From Bryobacterales bacterium (GTDB lineage Bacteria; Acidobacteriota; Terriglobia; Bryobacterales; Bryobacteraceae), in contig PKYZ01000799.1 in NCBI GenBank assembly GCA_003132865.1, forward strand, positions 1 through 16,426: a stretch of 16,426 nt of DNA, written 5' to 3'. Below, one piece after another: positions 1 to 7,394 of the stretch (positions within the stretch are counted from its first letter, which is position 1; every line of letters begins with the position of its first letter). The notes below the pieces were generated by a model. It was not told the DNA's origin, made no database searches, and was given only the letters and a program-made list of their open reading frames with translations. The translations under genes and the position numbers were made by a program.

Positions 1-12
1 GTCGAAAACTAA

Positions 13-840
13 GTGGCATTGATGGCTTTAGCCCGCGCGATTCCGCGATTAAGCAAGCCAAGCAACAAGCTGGTCGTACTGGCGCATGGGCTGTGCATGA
101 GCGATCTGCAATGGACACGCAAGGGGCACAACCATGGAGCGGCCCTGGCTCGCGACTTGGGATACACTCCGGTCCACCTGCACTACAATAGCGGACTGCA
201 TATCTCTACTAACGGGCACGCCTTCGCCGATTTAATCGAAATCCTCCTCGATCAGTGGCCTGTGCCGTTGGAAGAGTTCGCGATTATCGGCCACAGCATG
301 GGTGGCATGGTGGCACGCAGCGGCTATCACTATGCCGCGGCGGCGGGGTACGATTGGCCGTGGTATCTGCGCAAAATCGTCTTCCTCGGCACGCCGCACC
401 ACGGCACACCGCTGGAGCGTGGAGGCAACTGGGTAAACGCGGTTTTTGGGTTAAGCCCTTACACCGACGCTTTCGCCCGTCTGGGCAGGATTCGAAGCGC
501 CGGGATCACCGACCTGCGCTACGGCAATCTTGTGAATGACGATTGGACTGGGCGCGATCGCTTCCGCCCCTCGCCTGACCTGCGGTGCCCGTTGCCCCTG
601 CCGGAGAAGGTACAGTGTTACGCGATGGCGGCGGCCACCGGGAAGAAGACGCGCGCTCTCACCGGCCTGCTCGGAGATGGGTTGGTGCCCGTGGACAGCG
701 CCTTGGGCCGCCACAAAGATCCTCGACGGACCTTGGCGTTTCCTAAGTCCCGGCAGTGGGTCGGTTATGGCCTAAGCCACTTCGACCTGCTGAATGAGCC
801 CACCGTGTACGAGCAGATCAAGCAGTGGTTGGCGTCGTAG
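13..840 (+). CDS. alpha/beta hydrolase (lipase/PGAP1-like), probably 5'-truncated
   Basis: Predicted serine hydrolase of the alpha/beta-hydrolase fold, 275 residues from the GTG at 13. Visible motifs are an oxyanion-type HG near residues 25-26 (LAHGLCM), the nucleophile elbow GHSMGG with Ser95, an acid candidate Asp222 in GDGLVPVDS, and His256 in GLSHFDLL, so a complete catalytic triad is present. The FLGTPHHGTPLE stretch (124-135) is typical of lipase and PGAP1-like esterases; the substrate cannot be told. There is no signal peptide. The frame is closed by TAA at 10-12, only one base before the first usable GTG (a second start, ATG, lies at 22), and the hydrolase core begins almost at once. 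From memory, relatives have a longer N-terminal part, so this may be the remnant of a longer gene cut by a stop codon, or a short version. Fold is confident; start and intactness are not. Confidence 0.72.
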   Translation: MALMALARAIPRLSKPSNKLVVLAHGLCMSDLQWTRKGHNHGAALARDLGYTPVHLHYNSGLHISTNGHAFADLIEILLDQWPVPLEEFAIIGHSMGGMVARSGYHYAAAAGYDWPWYLRKIVFLGTPHHGTPLERGGNWVNAVFGLSPYTDAFARLGRIRSAGITDLRYGNLVNDDWTGRDRFRPSPDLRCPLPLPEKVQCYAMAAATGKKTRALTGLLGDGLVPVDSALGRHKDPRRTLAFPKSRQWVGYGLSHFDLLNEPTVYEQIKQWLAS

Positions 841-848
841 GTGGCTTG

Positions 849-935
849 TGGCGCACGCTTCAGCGTGCCGCTGCCGGCTTCAGCCGGCAGTCACGGCGAA
901 CTGAAGTTTACCCCTGCACGCTGAAGCGTGCGCCA
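849..935. repeat. Inverted-repeat element, GTGGCGCACGC family
   Basis: A perfect 20-base inverted repeat: TGGCGCACGCTTCAGCGTGC at 849-868 pairs with its exact complement at 916-935. Between the arms is a second hairpin at 871-890 (CTGCCGGCT, 2-base loop, AGCCGGCAG). It fills the gap between the hydrolase and the metalloprotease. It could act as a transcription terminator or RNA-stability element for the upstream gene, but there is no T-tract, so it is called a repeat. A related element with the same header starts at 8294. Confidence 0.8.
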
Positions 936-968
936 CGGACTTGCGATATCATTAGGCCATTCACCATC

Positions 969-976
969 GAAGGAGT
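969..976 (+). promoter_or_regulatory. Ribosome binding site of the metalloprotease
   Basis: GAAGGAGTG lies about 8 bases before the ATG at 982. It decides the start in favour of 982 over the upstream GTG at 928, which would put the N-terminus inside the inverted-repeat arm and ahead of the signal peptide. Confidence 0.7.
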
Positions 977-981
977 GTGCG

Positions 982-3852
982 ATGCCCTCTGCCGCCCGTA
1001 GCGTTCTCGTTTTCCTGATTTCGTTTTTCTTTTTGGCAGCTCAAGAGCCCCCGCCCACCCCGGCCGAACCCCCCGCCGGCGGAGAGACCGGCGCAGCGGG
1101 CCGGCTGCCGTTTGGTTTGGGTTCGCAGCAGCCGCAGGCCTATGACAAGGTGATCACCAAAGATGCCAAGTCGAAAACCGGCCTGTTCACCGTTCACGAG
1201 GTCAAGGATAAGTACTACTACGAGATTCCAAAGACCGAGCTGAACCTGGAATTTCTCCTCGTGACGCAGATTGCGCGCACCACTCTGGGCGTCGGCTACG
1301 GCGGCCAGTTCGTGTCCGAGCGGGTGGTCCGCTGGGAGCGCAATGCAAACAAAATCAATCTCCGGGAAGTAAATTACGAGGTCGTTGCGGATTCGAAAAC
1401 GCCCATCTCGCTGGCCGTGAAGGCTGCCAATAACGACACGATCGTCATGAGTTTTCCGATTGCCGCGTTCGGCAAGGAGCCAGGCAAGGAGAAGGACAGT
1501 GCGGAGGCTCAAAAAGAGGCGCCGAAAGACGAGCAGCCTCCCGAAAAGCCTGCGACTCCCGAAAAGCCGGCCAAAGAAGCTGCTGCCGCCAAAGACGGCG
1601 CGGCGAAGCCTGCCGCCGCCAAAGAAGCCGCCAGCAAGACCGCGCGGCCTGAGATTAAAGAGTACAAAGAGACCGGCCGCGAGCCTTCCATCATCATAGA
1701 AGTCACGCGCTTGTTCACCAGCGATGTGTTCGAGCTGAGCGCACGCCAGCGTCTCAACGCCAGCACGATGGACTCCAGCCGCTCGTACATCGAACGTATC
1801 TCGCCGTACCCGGAAAATATCGAAGTGGAATCCACCCACACCTACACGCGGATGGCTACGCCCAGCGGCGCCCTGCGCACTGAAAATCCGTTAGCCGCGG
1901 GGGGCATGCGGCCCGGCAGCGCGACCGTCGTGCTGCATCACAGCATGGTGAAGCTGCCCGAGCATCCCATGACGCCGCGCCTGTTTGACGAGCGCGTGGG
2001 CTACTTCTCGGTGCGGCAACTGGATTACGGCCGCGACGAACAGCGCGCCCCCAAGCGCACCTACATCACGCGCTGGCGCCTGGAGAAAAAGGATCGCGCC
2101 GCCGCGCTTTCCGAACCCGTGAAGCCCATCGTCTACTACATCGATGCGGCCACGCCTTCCAAGTGGGTGCCCTACATGATACGCGGCGTGGAGAGCTGGC
2201 AGAAAGCCTTCGAAGCGGCCGGCTTCAAGAACGCCATTATCGCCAAGCCCGCTCCCACTGCGGAGCAGGATCCGAATTTCAGCCCGGAGGATGTGCGCTA
2301 TTCGGTCATCCGCTGGCTGCCCTCCACCATCGAGAACGCCATGGGGCCGCACATCTCGGACCCGCGTACGGGCGAGATCCTGAACGCGGACATCCAGTTC
2401 TATCACAACGTCATGAACCTGCAGCGGGATTGGTACTTCCTGCAGGTGGGCCCGCTCGATCCGCGCGCGCAAAAGTTGCCCCTGCCGGACGATCTCATGG
2501 GCCGCCTCGTCGAGTATGTCTGCGCGCACGAAGTCGGCCATACTCTCGGCTTCCAGCACAATATGAAGGCCAGTTCCCTGTACCCGCAGGAGAAGGTGCG
2601 CGACAAGGAGTGGGTCAAGAAAATGGGTCACTCGCCGTCCATCATGGACTATGCGCGCTTCAACTACGTGGCGCAGCCCGAGGACGGCATCGACGTGGCC
2701 GATCTGGTGCCTGTCGTGGGACCGTACGATGTTTGGGCGACGCACTGGGGTTACCAGCCGATAGCGGACTCGAAGTCGCCCGACGACGAAAAGAGCACGC
2801 TCGACCAATGGGCTCGCGAGCAGGATAAGACGCCCTGGTTTCGCTTCTCCACGCCGGGTTCGGCCGGTTCCGATCCGGGCGATCTGACCGAAGCCGTAGG
2901 GGACGCCGATGCGCTGAAATCCACTGCGCTGGGGGTGAAGAACCTGCAGCGCGTTGCCCACATGATGCTCACCGCCACCACCACTCAAAAGGGCGATCCC
3001 TACGAGGATCTGTCCGAGTTGTATGGCCGCATGCTCGGTCAGTGGACGCTGGAGATGAACCACGTCGCCGCGCTGGTGGGCGGGCTCGAGTCGCAGCAGA
3101 AGAACATCGGGCAGGAGGGCGTCATCTATACGCCGGTGGCCAAGACGCGCCAGGCAGCCGCGGTGGCGTTCCTCAACGAGAATGCTTTTGCGACGCCGCA
3201 ATGGGCCATCGACAAGGAGGTCCTGCGCCGCATCGAGCCCCTCGGCGCCATCAACCGGGTGGGCAACGCACAACGCTCCGTGCTCGGCAATTTGTTGGGC
3301 AGTGCGCGATTCGCGCGGCTCGTCGAGCAGGACGCGCTGGATGGATCCGCGGCCTACCGGCCGGCCGATTTCCTGGCCGCCGTGCGGCACGGCATCTGGC
3401 GCGAGATCGAAAGCCAGCAGGCGCCCATTGACGCCTACCGGCGGCAATTGCAGCGCAACTATCTCGACCTGGTGAATACGAAGCTCAATGGACCCGCCAT
3501 GACGCTCCCCATCGGGTTGCCGGCCGGGTTCCCCATGGCGATATTCGCTTCCAGCGGAGACGAGAAGCCGTTCTACCGCGCCGAACTGCGCGCGTTGAGC
3601 ACTTCGATCGCCGCCGCTCTCGCCCAGACTGCGGACCGCACCACGCGCGTGCATTTGGAAGGCGCCCGCGACCAGATCGCCAGGATTCTCGATCCGAAGT
3701 TCGCTCCGATGCAAGGCGCAGCACCAGCAGCGGAGATACGCGTCTTGGGAGATCGGTGGTCCGGGCAGTCGCTGCTCACGGCCAGCGGCGATCTCAACGC
3801 TCCCTGGCAGCAGATCGAGGACTGCTGGCCGGATTACGAGATCAAGCCGTAG
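982..3852 (+). CDS. Secreted zinc-dependent metalloprotease (DUF5117/DUF4953 type)
   Basis: Large exported metallopeptidase, 956 residues from the ATG at 982. The N-terminus (MPSAARSVLVFLISFFFLAAQ) is a Sec signal peptide with likely cleavage near residue 20; no lipobox cysteine follows. After a Pro-rich stretch come the DUF5118/DUF5117-like segments (about 45-310), interrupted by a low-complexity Ala/Lys/Pro/Glu-rich insert at about 165-228. The catalytic part carries HEVGHTLGFQH at 516-526, the HExxHxxGxxH zinc motif of metzincins with Glu517 as general base, followed by SIMDY with a candidate Met-turn Met555. Family members are predicted secreted or periplasmic proteases of unknown substrate, common in Acidobacteriota and Bacteroidota. 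It stands alone: preceded by a repeat and convergent with the toxin gene, whose 3' end overlaps it by 11 bases. Confidence 0.88.
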   Translation: MPSAARSVLVFLISFFFLAAQEPPPTPAEPPAGGETGAAGRLPFGLGSQQPQAYDKVITKDAKSKTGLFTVHEVKDKYYYEIPKTELNLEFLLVTQIARTTLGVGYGGQFVSERVVRWERNANKINLREVNYEVVADSKTPISLAVKAANNDTIVMSFPIAAFGKEPGKEKDSAEAQKEAPKDEQPPEKPATPEKPAKEAAAAKDGAAKPAAAKEAASKTARPEIKEYKETGREPSIIIEVTRLFTSDVFELSARQRLNASTMDSSRSYIERISPYPENIEVESTHTYTRMATPSGALRTENPLAAGGMRPGSATVVLHHSMVKLPEHPMTPRLFDERVGYFSVRQLDYGRDEQRAPKRTYITRWRLEKKDRAAALSEPVKPIVYYIDAATPSKWVPYMIRGVESWQKAFEAAGFKNAIIAKPAPTAEQDPNFSPEDVRYSVIRWLPSTIENAMGPHISDPRTGEILNADIQFYHNVMNLQRDWYFLQVGPLDPRAQKLPLPDDLMGRLVEYVCAHEVGHTLGFQHNMKASSLYPQEKVRDKEWVKKMGHSPSIMDYARFNYVAQPEDGIDVADLVPVVGPYDVWATHWGYQPIADSKSPDDEKSTLDQWAREQDKTPWFRFSTPGSAGSDPGDLTEAVGDADALKSTALGVKNLQRVAHMMLTATTTQKGDPYEDLSELYGRMLGQWTLEMNHVAALVGGLESQQKNIGQEGVIYTPVAKTRQAAAVAFLNENAFATPQWAIDKEVLRRIEPLGAINRVGNAQRSVLGNLLGSARFARLVEQDALDGSAAYRPADFLAAVRHGIWREIESQQAPIDAYRRQLQRNYLDLVNTKLNGPAMTLPIGLPAGFPMAIFASSGDEKPFYRAELRALSTSIAAALAQTADRTTRVHLEGARDQIARILDPKFAPMQGAAPAAEIRVLGDRWSGQSLLTASGDLNAPWQQIEDCWPDYEIKP

Positions 3853-4288
3853 CGCAGTTATGCCGCTTCCCACGGATTGATGATGGTCGCACCGATGCCC
3901 TGAAATCCCGCGTATTCCTGCTAACTATGGTTAGATCATAAGCAAGCGCGGTCGCCGCAATCAGTGAATCGACTGTGGGCAGAGGCCTCCCTGCCCGTGC
4001 CCCCTGCGCCACAAGCGATGCCCAGCGACCGGCCACTTGGCGATCCACTGGAAGCATCCGACCAGAAAACCAGGCTTCCAGGTCTTGCTTCAGCCATTGT
4101 TCAAGCTGAGCACGGCGCTTGCCCTCGGCAAGCAGCTCGATTCCCTTTTGAATTTCCGCCAGGGTGATGACACTCACATGCTGGGATTGGCGATCAGTTG
4201 TCTCAAGCCAACGCTTGACGCCGGCATCGGGGCCTCCCGGCCGATTGTACTCGGATAGAGCGTTCGTATCGATCAGGAAGCCGCTCAT
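3842..4288 (-). CDS. vapC: VapC-type PIN-domain toxin, C-terminus frameshifted
   Basis: PIN-domain ribonuclease, toxin of a type II toxin-antitoxin pair; such enzymes cleave tRNA or rRNA using Mg2+ held by acidic residues. Visible are Asp7 in LIDTNALSEY, Glu45 in TLAEIQKG, Asp107 in LPTVDSLIAATA, and the SRNTRDF segment (123-129). The start ATG overlaps the antitoxin stop by 4 bases (ATGA), indicating translational coupling. After RDF the reading frame yields an atypical tail ending at 3842. Shifting by one base near 3901-3903 gives instead QGIGATIINPWEAA followed by a stop at 3858-3860, the usual ending of this family (NPWE). A one-base deletion, or a sequencing error, is therefore likely. 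All catalytic residues lie upstream of the shift, so activity may persist. Confidence 0.85.
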   Translation of the reverse strand: MSGFLIDTNALSEYNRPGGPDAGVKRWLETTDRQSQHVSVITLAEIQKGIELLAEGKRRAQLEQWLKQDLEAWFSGRMLPVDRQVAGRWASLVAQGARAGRPLPTVDSLIAATALAYDLTIVSRNTRDFRASVRPSSIRGKRHNCATA

Positions 4289-4542
4289 GCGAGATCAACC
4301 GGGCGCGGACAGTCTTTGGATCGCTCCAGATCGAGATCGGCTCCGGCAAAGGGAGAATTGAGGAGTAGGTCGGAAAGATTATCGAACCGCTTTTGAATTG
4401 GGCGTGGCTCTGCAGCGACGGTTAGGCCCGCTTCTTTGGTGACAAGTTCCTGGAGGTAGTCATCCAGCGAGACGCCCCGCGCATGCGCTCGCGCCCTCAG
4501 GCCTTTTTCTACTTCAGGTTTTAGGTTTAAGGTTACGTTCAT
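4285..4542 (-). CDS. vapB: VapB-type antitoxin
   Basis: Small antitoxin gene directly upstream of the PIN toxin, overlapping it by 4 bases. The start at ATG 4542 gives 85 residues beginning MNVTLNLKPEVEKGLRARA; a GTG at 4563 in frame would add 7 residues, but GGAAGAAG just upstream of 4542 looks like the ribosome binding site. The N-terminus resembles a ribbon-helix-helix DNA-binding segment (beta strand MNVTLNL, helices about 9-40 with SLDDYLQELV). The C-terminal part (about 55-85, RFDNLSDLLLNSPFAGADLDLER) is expected to wrap the toxin and block its active site. By analogy the pair would autorepress its own promoter; no operator was identified. Confidence 0.78.
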   Translation of the reverse strand: MNVTLNLKPEVEKGLRARAHARGVSLDDYLQELVTKEAGLTVAAEPRPIQKRFDNLSDLLLNSPFAGADLDLERSKDCPRPVDLA

Positions 4543-4714
4543 GGCTGCGGCTTCTTCTTCCACAATACCGGATATGCGAGCTTTCTGTCACGAGGCCTTC
4601 ACGTTCGCGTTGGCTGCTCGCCGATACGAAGCTTTCCAATTCTTCCTGACGCGCTCCTGCCACGCTTCAATCCGGCGTCGCCGGCGGAGGGGCTGTCTTC
4701 TGCCTTCTGTCCTC

Positions 4715-6106
4715 TCAGTATTCCCGTGTCTTCTTAATCCCCGGCTCCGGCAGCGGATACTTCCCCTCCGCATCCGCGCGCAAGGGCGCGGGACCGTCCA
4801 GCGTCAGCTTATCCACCTCGGGCGCGAACTCGTGGTCGTGATTCATCATTTGGTCGAAAGTCACGAGCTGGCCGGTGTGCGCGGCGAATCGGCCCATCGA
4901 CGCGACCAGGCTGGCTTCGGCGCCGCGCTTCACCTCGTTGTACGGCTTGTCGTCGCGAATAGCGGCGATCAAGTCGTCCCATTCCCAGTCGTAGGGCGAG
5001 CGCTCCGGCTGCGGGTATGCCCACACCAGGTTCTCCGGCGCTGGTTCTTTCTGGCCGCTCTGCCAGCGCGGGATATTCTGCCCGGAATAAATGCGCGTGT
5101 GTCCCGGCGTGTGCGCGTTGGTCGAAACCACGGCCGAGCCCTTCGACCCGTGAATGTAGCTGGCGAACTCGTTGTGCACTCCGGGCATGTTGCGGCCATC
5201 GAAGAACAGTCGCGTGCCGTCCGGATAGGTATACTGCACCGCGTAGACGTCGAAGTTCTGGTCCACCGCGCCGCCACGGTACTGGCGGCCGCCCAGAGCC
5301 ATGGCCTCCACCGGCCACGCGCCCTTCATCCACGAGAGCTCGTCGATCTGGTGGATGTAGTAGTCGCTGAAGACGCCGCCGCTGGCCCACAGAAACCCGT
5401 GGAACAGGCGGATCTGGTACAGCAGTTCACTGATGCCTTCGGGCTTTACCGGCGCAACGTCGCCGCCCGGCCCCATGCGGTATCCGCGCATTGCCACGAT
5501 GTCTCCGATCTGCCCGTCGCGGACGCGGTTGAGCAGTTCCTGCCGCGCCCGGCAGTGCCGTATCATCAAGCCGACTCCCACCTTCAGGTTCTTGCGCCCT
5601 GCCTCTTCGCCCAGCGCGATCATGCGCCGTGTGGTCGGGCCGTCCACGGTGACCGGCTTCTCCATGAAAACGTTCAGGCCCCTATCGATGGCGTAGCGGA
5701 AATGCACCCAGCGGAATGCCGGCGGCGTTGCCAGGATGGCTACGTCGCCCGGCTTCAGGCAGTCCATGGCCTTGCGGTACCCGTCGAAGCCGATGAACTG
5801 GCGCTCCATGGGCACGTCCATCTGGGAAGCGAAGCGGCCACGCAGGTGTCCGTGGCTGTCGCTCAGCTTCTGCGGGAAGACGTCGGCCATCGCCACCAGC
5901 TTGATGGGCCCGTTCTTGATGCCCAGCGCGTTCTCGATTGCGCCCGTGCCGCGCCCGCCGCATCCCACCAGCGCAAGCTGAATCGTATTGTTCTCCGCCG
6001 CGTGTACGTGGGGCAGAGTCATTCCGGCCAGGGTCGAAACCCCGGCGATGCGGCCGGCTTCACTCAGGAACGCGCGGCGCGACGTGCTGTCTTTGGTCTC
6101 AATCAT
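4715..6106 (-). CDS. Tat-exported Gfo/Idh/MocA family oxidoreductase
   Basis: NAD(P)-dependent oxidoreductase of the Gfo/Idh/MocA family, usually acting on sugars or inositols; the substrate cannot be assigned. Start ATG at 6106 gives 463 residues; GAGG lies 9 bases upstream. A GTG-type extension to 6142 adds nothing conserved. The N-terminus has a twin-arginine signal (STSRRAFL, Arg10-Arg11, then a hydrophobic segment to PHVHAAEN), so it is probably exported folded to the periplasm. The Rossmann motif GCGGRGTG is at 48-55, and the family EKP motif (FMEKPVTVDGP) has Lys150. The C-terminal half (about 165-430) is the substrate-binding alpha/beta domain, ending in a tail seen in exported members from Acidobacteriota and Planctomycetota. 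It is divergent from the adenosine deaminase gene, with a repeat element in the shared upstream region. Confidence 0.88.
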   Translation of the reverse strand: MIETKDSTSRRAFLSEAGRIAGVSTLAGMTLPHVHAAENNTIQLALVGCGGRGTGAIENALGIKNGPIKLVAMADVFPQKLSDSHGHLRGRFASQMDVPMERQFIGFDGYRKAMDCLKPGDVAILATPPAFRWVHFRYAIDRGLNVFMEKPVTVDGPTTRRMIALGEEAGRKNLKVGVGLMIRHCRARQELLNRVRDGQIGDIVAMRGYRMGPGGDVAPVKPEGISELLYQIRLFHGFLWASGGVFSDYYIHQIDELSWMKGAWPVEAMALGGRQYRGGAVDQNFDVYAVQYTYPDGTRLFFDGRNMPGVHNEFASYIHGSKGSAVVSTNAHTPGHTRIYSGQNIPRWQSGQKEPAPENLVWAYPQPERSPYDWEWDDLIAAIRDDKPYNEVKRGAEASLVASMGRFAAHTGQLVTFDQMMNHDHEFAPEVDKLTLDGPAPLRADAEGKYPLPEPGIKKTREY

Positions 6107-6149
6107 CGCAGATACCTCGTCGCTCACGATAATCCATTTCACCCTTATT

Positions 6150-6190
6150 GTGGGGCAGGCCCGTGGCCTGCGGCGGCCTCTCAGGCCGCC
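6150..6190. repeat. Double-hairpin repeat, GTGGGGCAGG family
   Basis: Header GTGGGGCAGG at 6150-6159, then hairpin GCAGGCC/GGCCTGC (6155-6171, 3-base loop) and hairpin GGCGGCCT/AGGCCGCC (6172-6190, 3-base loop). It sits between two divergent genes, so it cannot be a simple terminator of either; any promoters for both genes must lie around or inside it. Confidence 0.8.
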
Positions 6191-6215
6191 CCTGCTTTGT
6201 GCAAACCTATTCTTA

Positions 6216-7394
6216 ATGGATCCCGTGACCGCCTATCGCGCCTGGCCTAAAGCGGAGTTGCATCTGCACCTGGAAGGGTCCGTGGAGCCGGAGACCATGC
6301 AGGAGCTGGACCCCAGTCTCACCCGGGAGGCAGTGCGGGCCATGTATCGGTTTCACGGTTTTCCGGGATTCATTCAGGCGTACAAATCGGTGGTCGAGCG
6401 GCTGCGCACGCCGGAGGACTACGCGCGCATCACGCGTGCCTTGATGGGGCAACTGGCGGCCGAGACAGTGCAGTACGCCGAAATCACGCTGTCGGCGGGA
6501 GTGGTGCTCTGGAAGAAGCAGGAGTTCGCGCCGGTCTACGCGGCTGTGCGGGACGCTGCCGCGGAGTTTCCCATCGAGGTGCATTGGATTCTGGACGCGG
6601 TCCGGCACTTTGGCGTCGAACACGCGATGCGGGTGGCGGAACTGGCGGCCGAGCGGGTCAACGATGGCGTGGTGGCGTTCGGGATCGGCGGTGACGAAGA
6701 GCGCGGACCGGCCGCATGGTTCGGCGAGGTGTACCGGTTTGCGAAGGGCGCGGGGCTGCGGCTGACGGCGCATGCGGGCGAGACGGTGGGGCCGGAATCG
6801 GTGTGGGCGGCGCTGGAGATCGGCGCGGAGCGCATCGGGCACGGCATCCGGGCCGTGGAAGATGCGGCGTTGCTGCGGCATTTGCGCGATCGCGGGATTC
6901 CCCTCGAGGTGTGTATCACAAGCAACGTGGCGACCGGGGCGGTGGAATCGCTGGACGCGCATCCGGTGCGGCGGCTGTTTGATGCCGGCGTGCCGATTAC
7001 GCTCAACACCGACGATCCCGCCATCTTCGCGACCACGCTTTCGGGCGAATATGCGTTGGCCGCGCGGCAGTTCGGATTTTCGCAGGCCGAGCTGCGCGGC
7101 ATCGCGGAGAATGGCTTCCGATACGCGTGGGGCAGGACCCCAGTCCTGCGGGCAGGACCCCAGTCCTGCGGCCGACGTCCACGTCGGCCTGTTGAAAATC
7201 AAGCAATCGCGATCAAGCCATCGCCCTGCCAGAACCGCGTGTTTCGTTCACTGCACGGTCTGATCGGCTTACGGTACCAGACTCCTCGGGGTATCTTGAG
7301 AACATGCACTACCGCGCGCTCGGCCGCACCGGCTGGAAAGTTTCTGAGATCGGCTTTGGGGCCTGGGCCATTGGCGGCTCCTGGGGCAACGTAA
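6216..7394 (+). CDS. add: Adenosine deaminase family protein with repeat-derived C-terminus
   Basis: Metal-dependent hydrolase that deaminates adenosine or a related aminopurine (purine salvage). ATG at 6216 gives MDPVTAYRAWPKAELHLHLEGS, the conserved start of the family. Zinc ligands and catalytic residues are present: His16 and His18 (HLHLEG), His186 with Glu189 (HAGET), His209 (IGHGIRA), and Asp266-Asp267 (LNTDDPAIF). The normal fold is followed to FRYAW (residue 305). From there the frame reads through a tandem palindromic repeat (RTPVLRAGPQSCGRRPRRP) and 67 more unrelated residues, overlapping the next gene by 91 bases. The usual last 20-30 residues are therefore missing and replaced. 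All catalytic residues survive, so activity is possible. Whether the true substrate is adenosine, adenine or a modified nucleoside is not resolved. Confidence 0.85.
   Translation: MDPVTAYRAWPKAELHLHLEGSVEPETMQELDPSLTREAVRAMYRFHGFPGFIQAYKSVVERLRTPEDYARITRALMGQLAAETVQYAEITLSAGVVLWKKQEFAPVYAAVRDAAAEFPIEVHWILDAVRHFGVEHAMRVAELAAERVNDGVVAFGIGGDEERGPAAWFGEVYRFAKGAGLRLTAHAGETVGPESVWAALEIGAERIGHGIRAVEDAALLRHLRDRGIPLEVCITSNVATGAVESLDAHPVRRLFDAGVPITLNTDDPAIFATTLSGEYALAARQFGFSQAELRGIAENGFRYAWGRTPVLRAGPQSCGRRPRRPVENQAIAIKPSPCQNRVFRSLHGLIGLRYQTPRGILRTCTTARSAAPAGKFLRSALGPGPLAAPGAT
7127..7188. repeat. Tandem palindromic repeat inside the 3' end of the deaminase gene
   Basis: Header GTGGGGCAGG at 7127, then GGCAGGACCCCAGTCCTGCG twice in perfect tandem (7131-7150 and 7151-7170), then the hairpin GCCGACGT-CC-ACGTCGGC (7171-7188). 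Each 20-base unit is itself a hairpin. It belongs to the same family as the elements at 6150, 14872, 15296 and 16358. Confidence 0.85.

Noticed and set aside
928..981. Upstream GTG start for the metalloprotease
   Set aside because: It would begin inside the inverted-repeat arm and put 18 residues ahead of a good signal peptide; the ATG at 982 has a strong ribosome binding site.
1891..3873. 660-codon open frame on the minus strand
   Set aside because: Antisense shadow of the metalloprotease gene; no motif in its translation.
4564..4714. Possible gene between the antitoxin and the oxidoreductase
   Set aside because: Only short frames with basic, low-information translations and no start signals; nothing else recognisable.
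4541..6250. 569-codon open frame on the plus strand
   Set aside because: It lies opposite the Gfo/Idh/MocA oxidoreductase, whose motifs are clear. The translation is rich in His/Arg/Ala without any domain, as expected of an antisense shadow in GC-rich DNA.
7131..7170. Two adjacent identical 20-base units, considered as a CRISPR start
   Set aside because: The units are directly adjacent with no spacers, are palindromic and match the intergenic repeat family; no cas genes are present.
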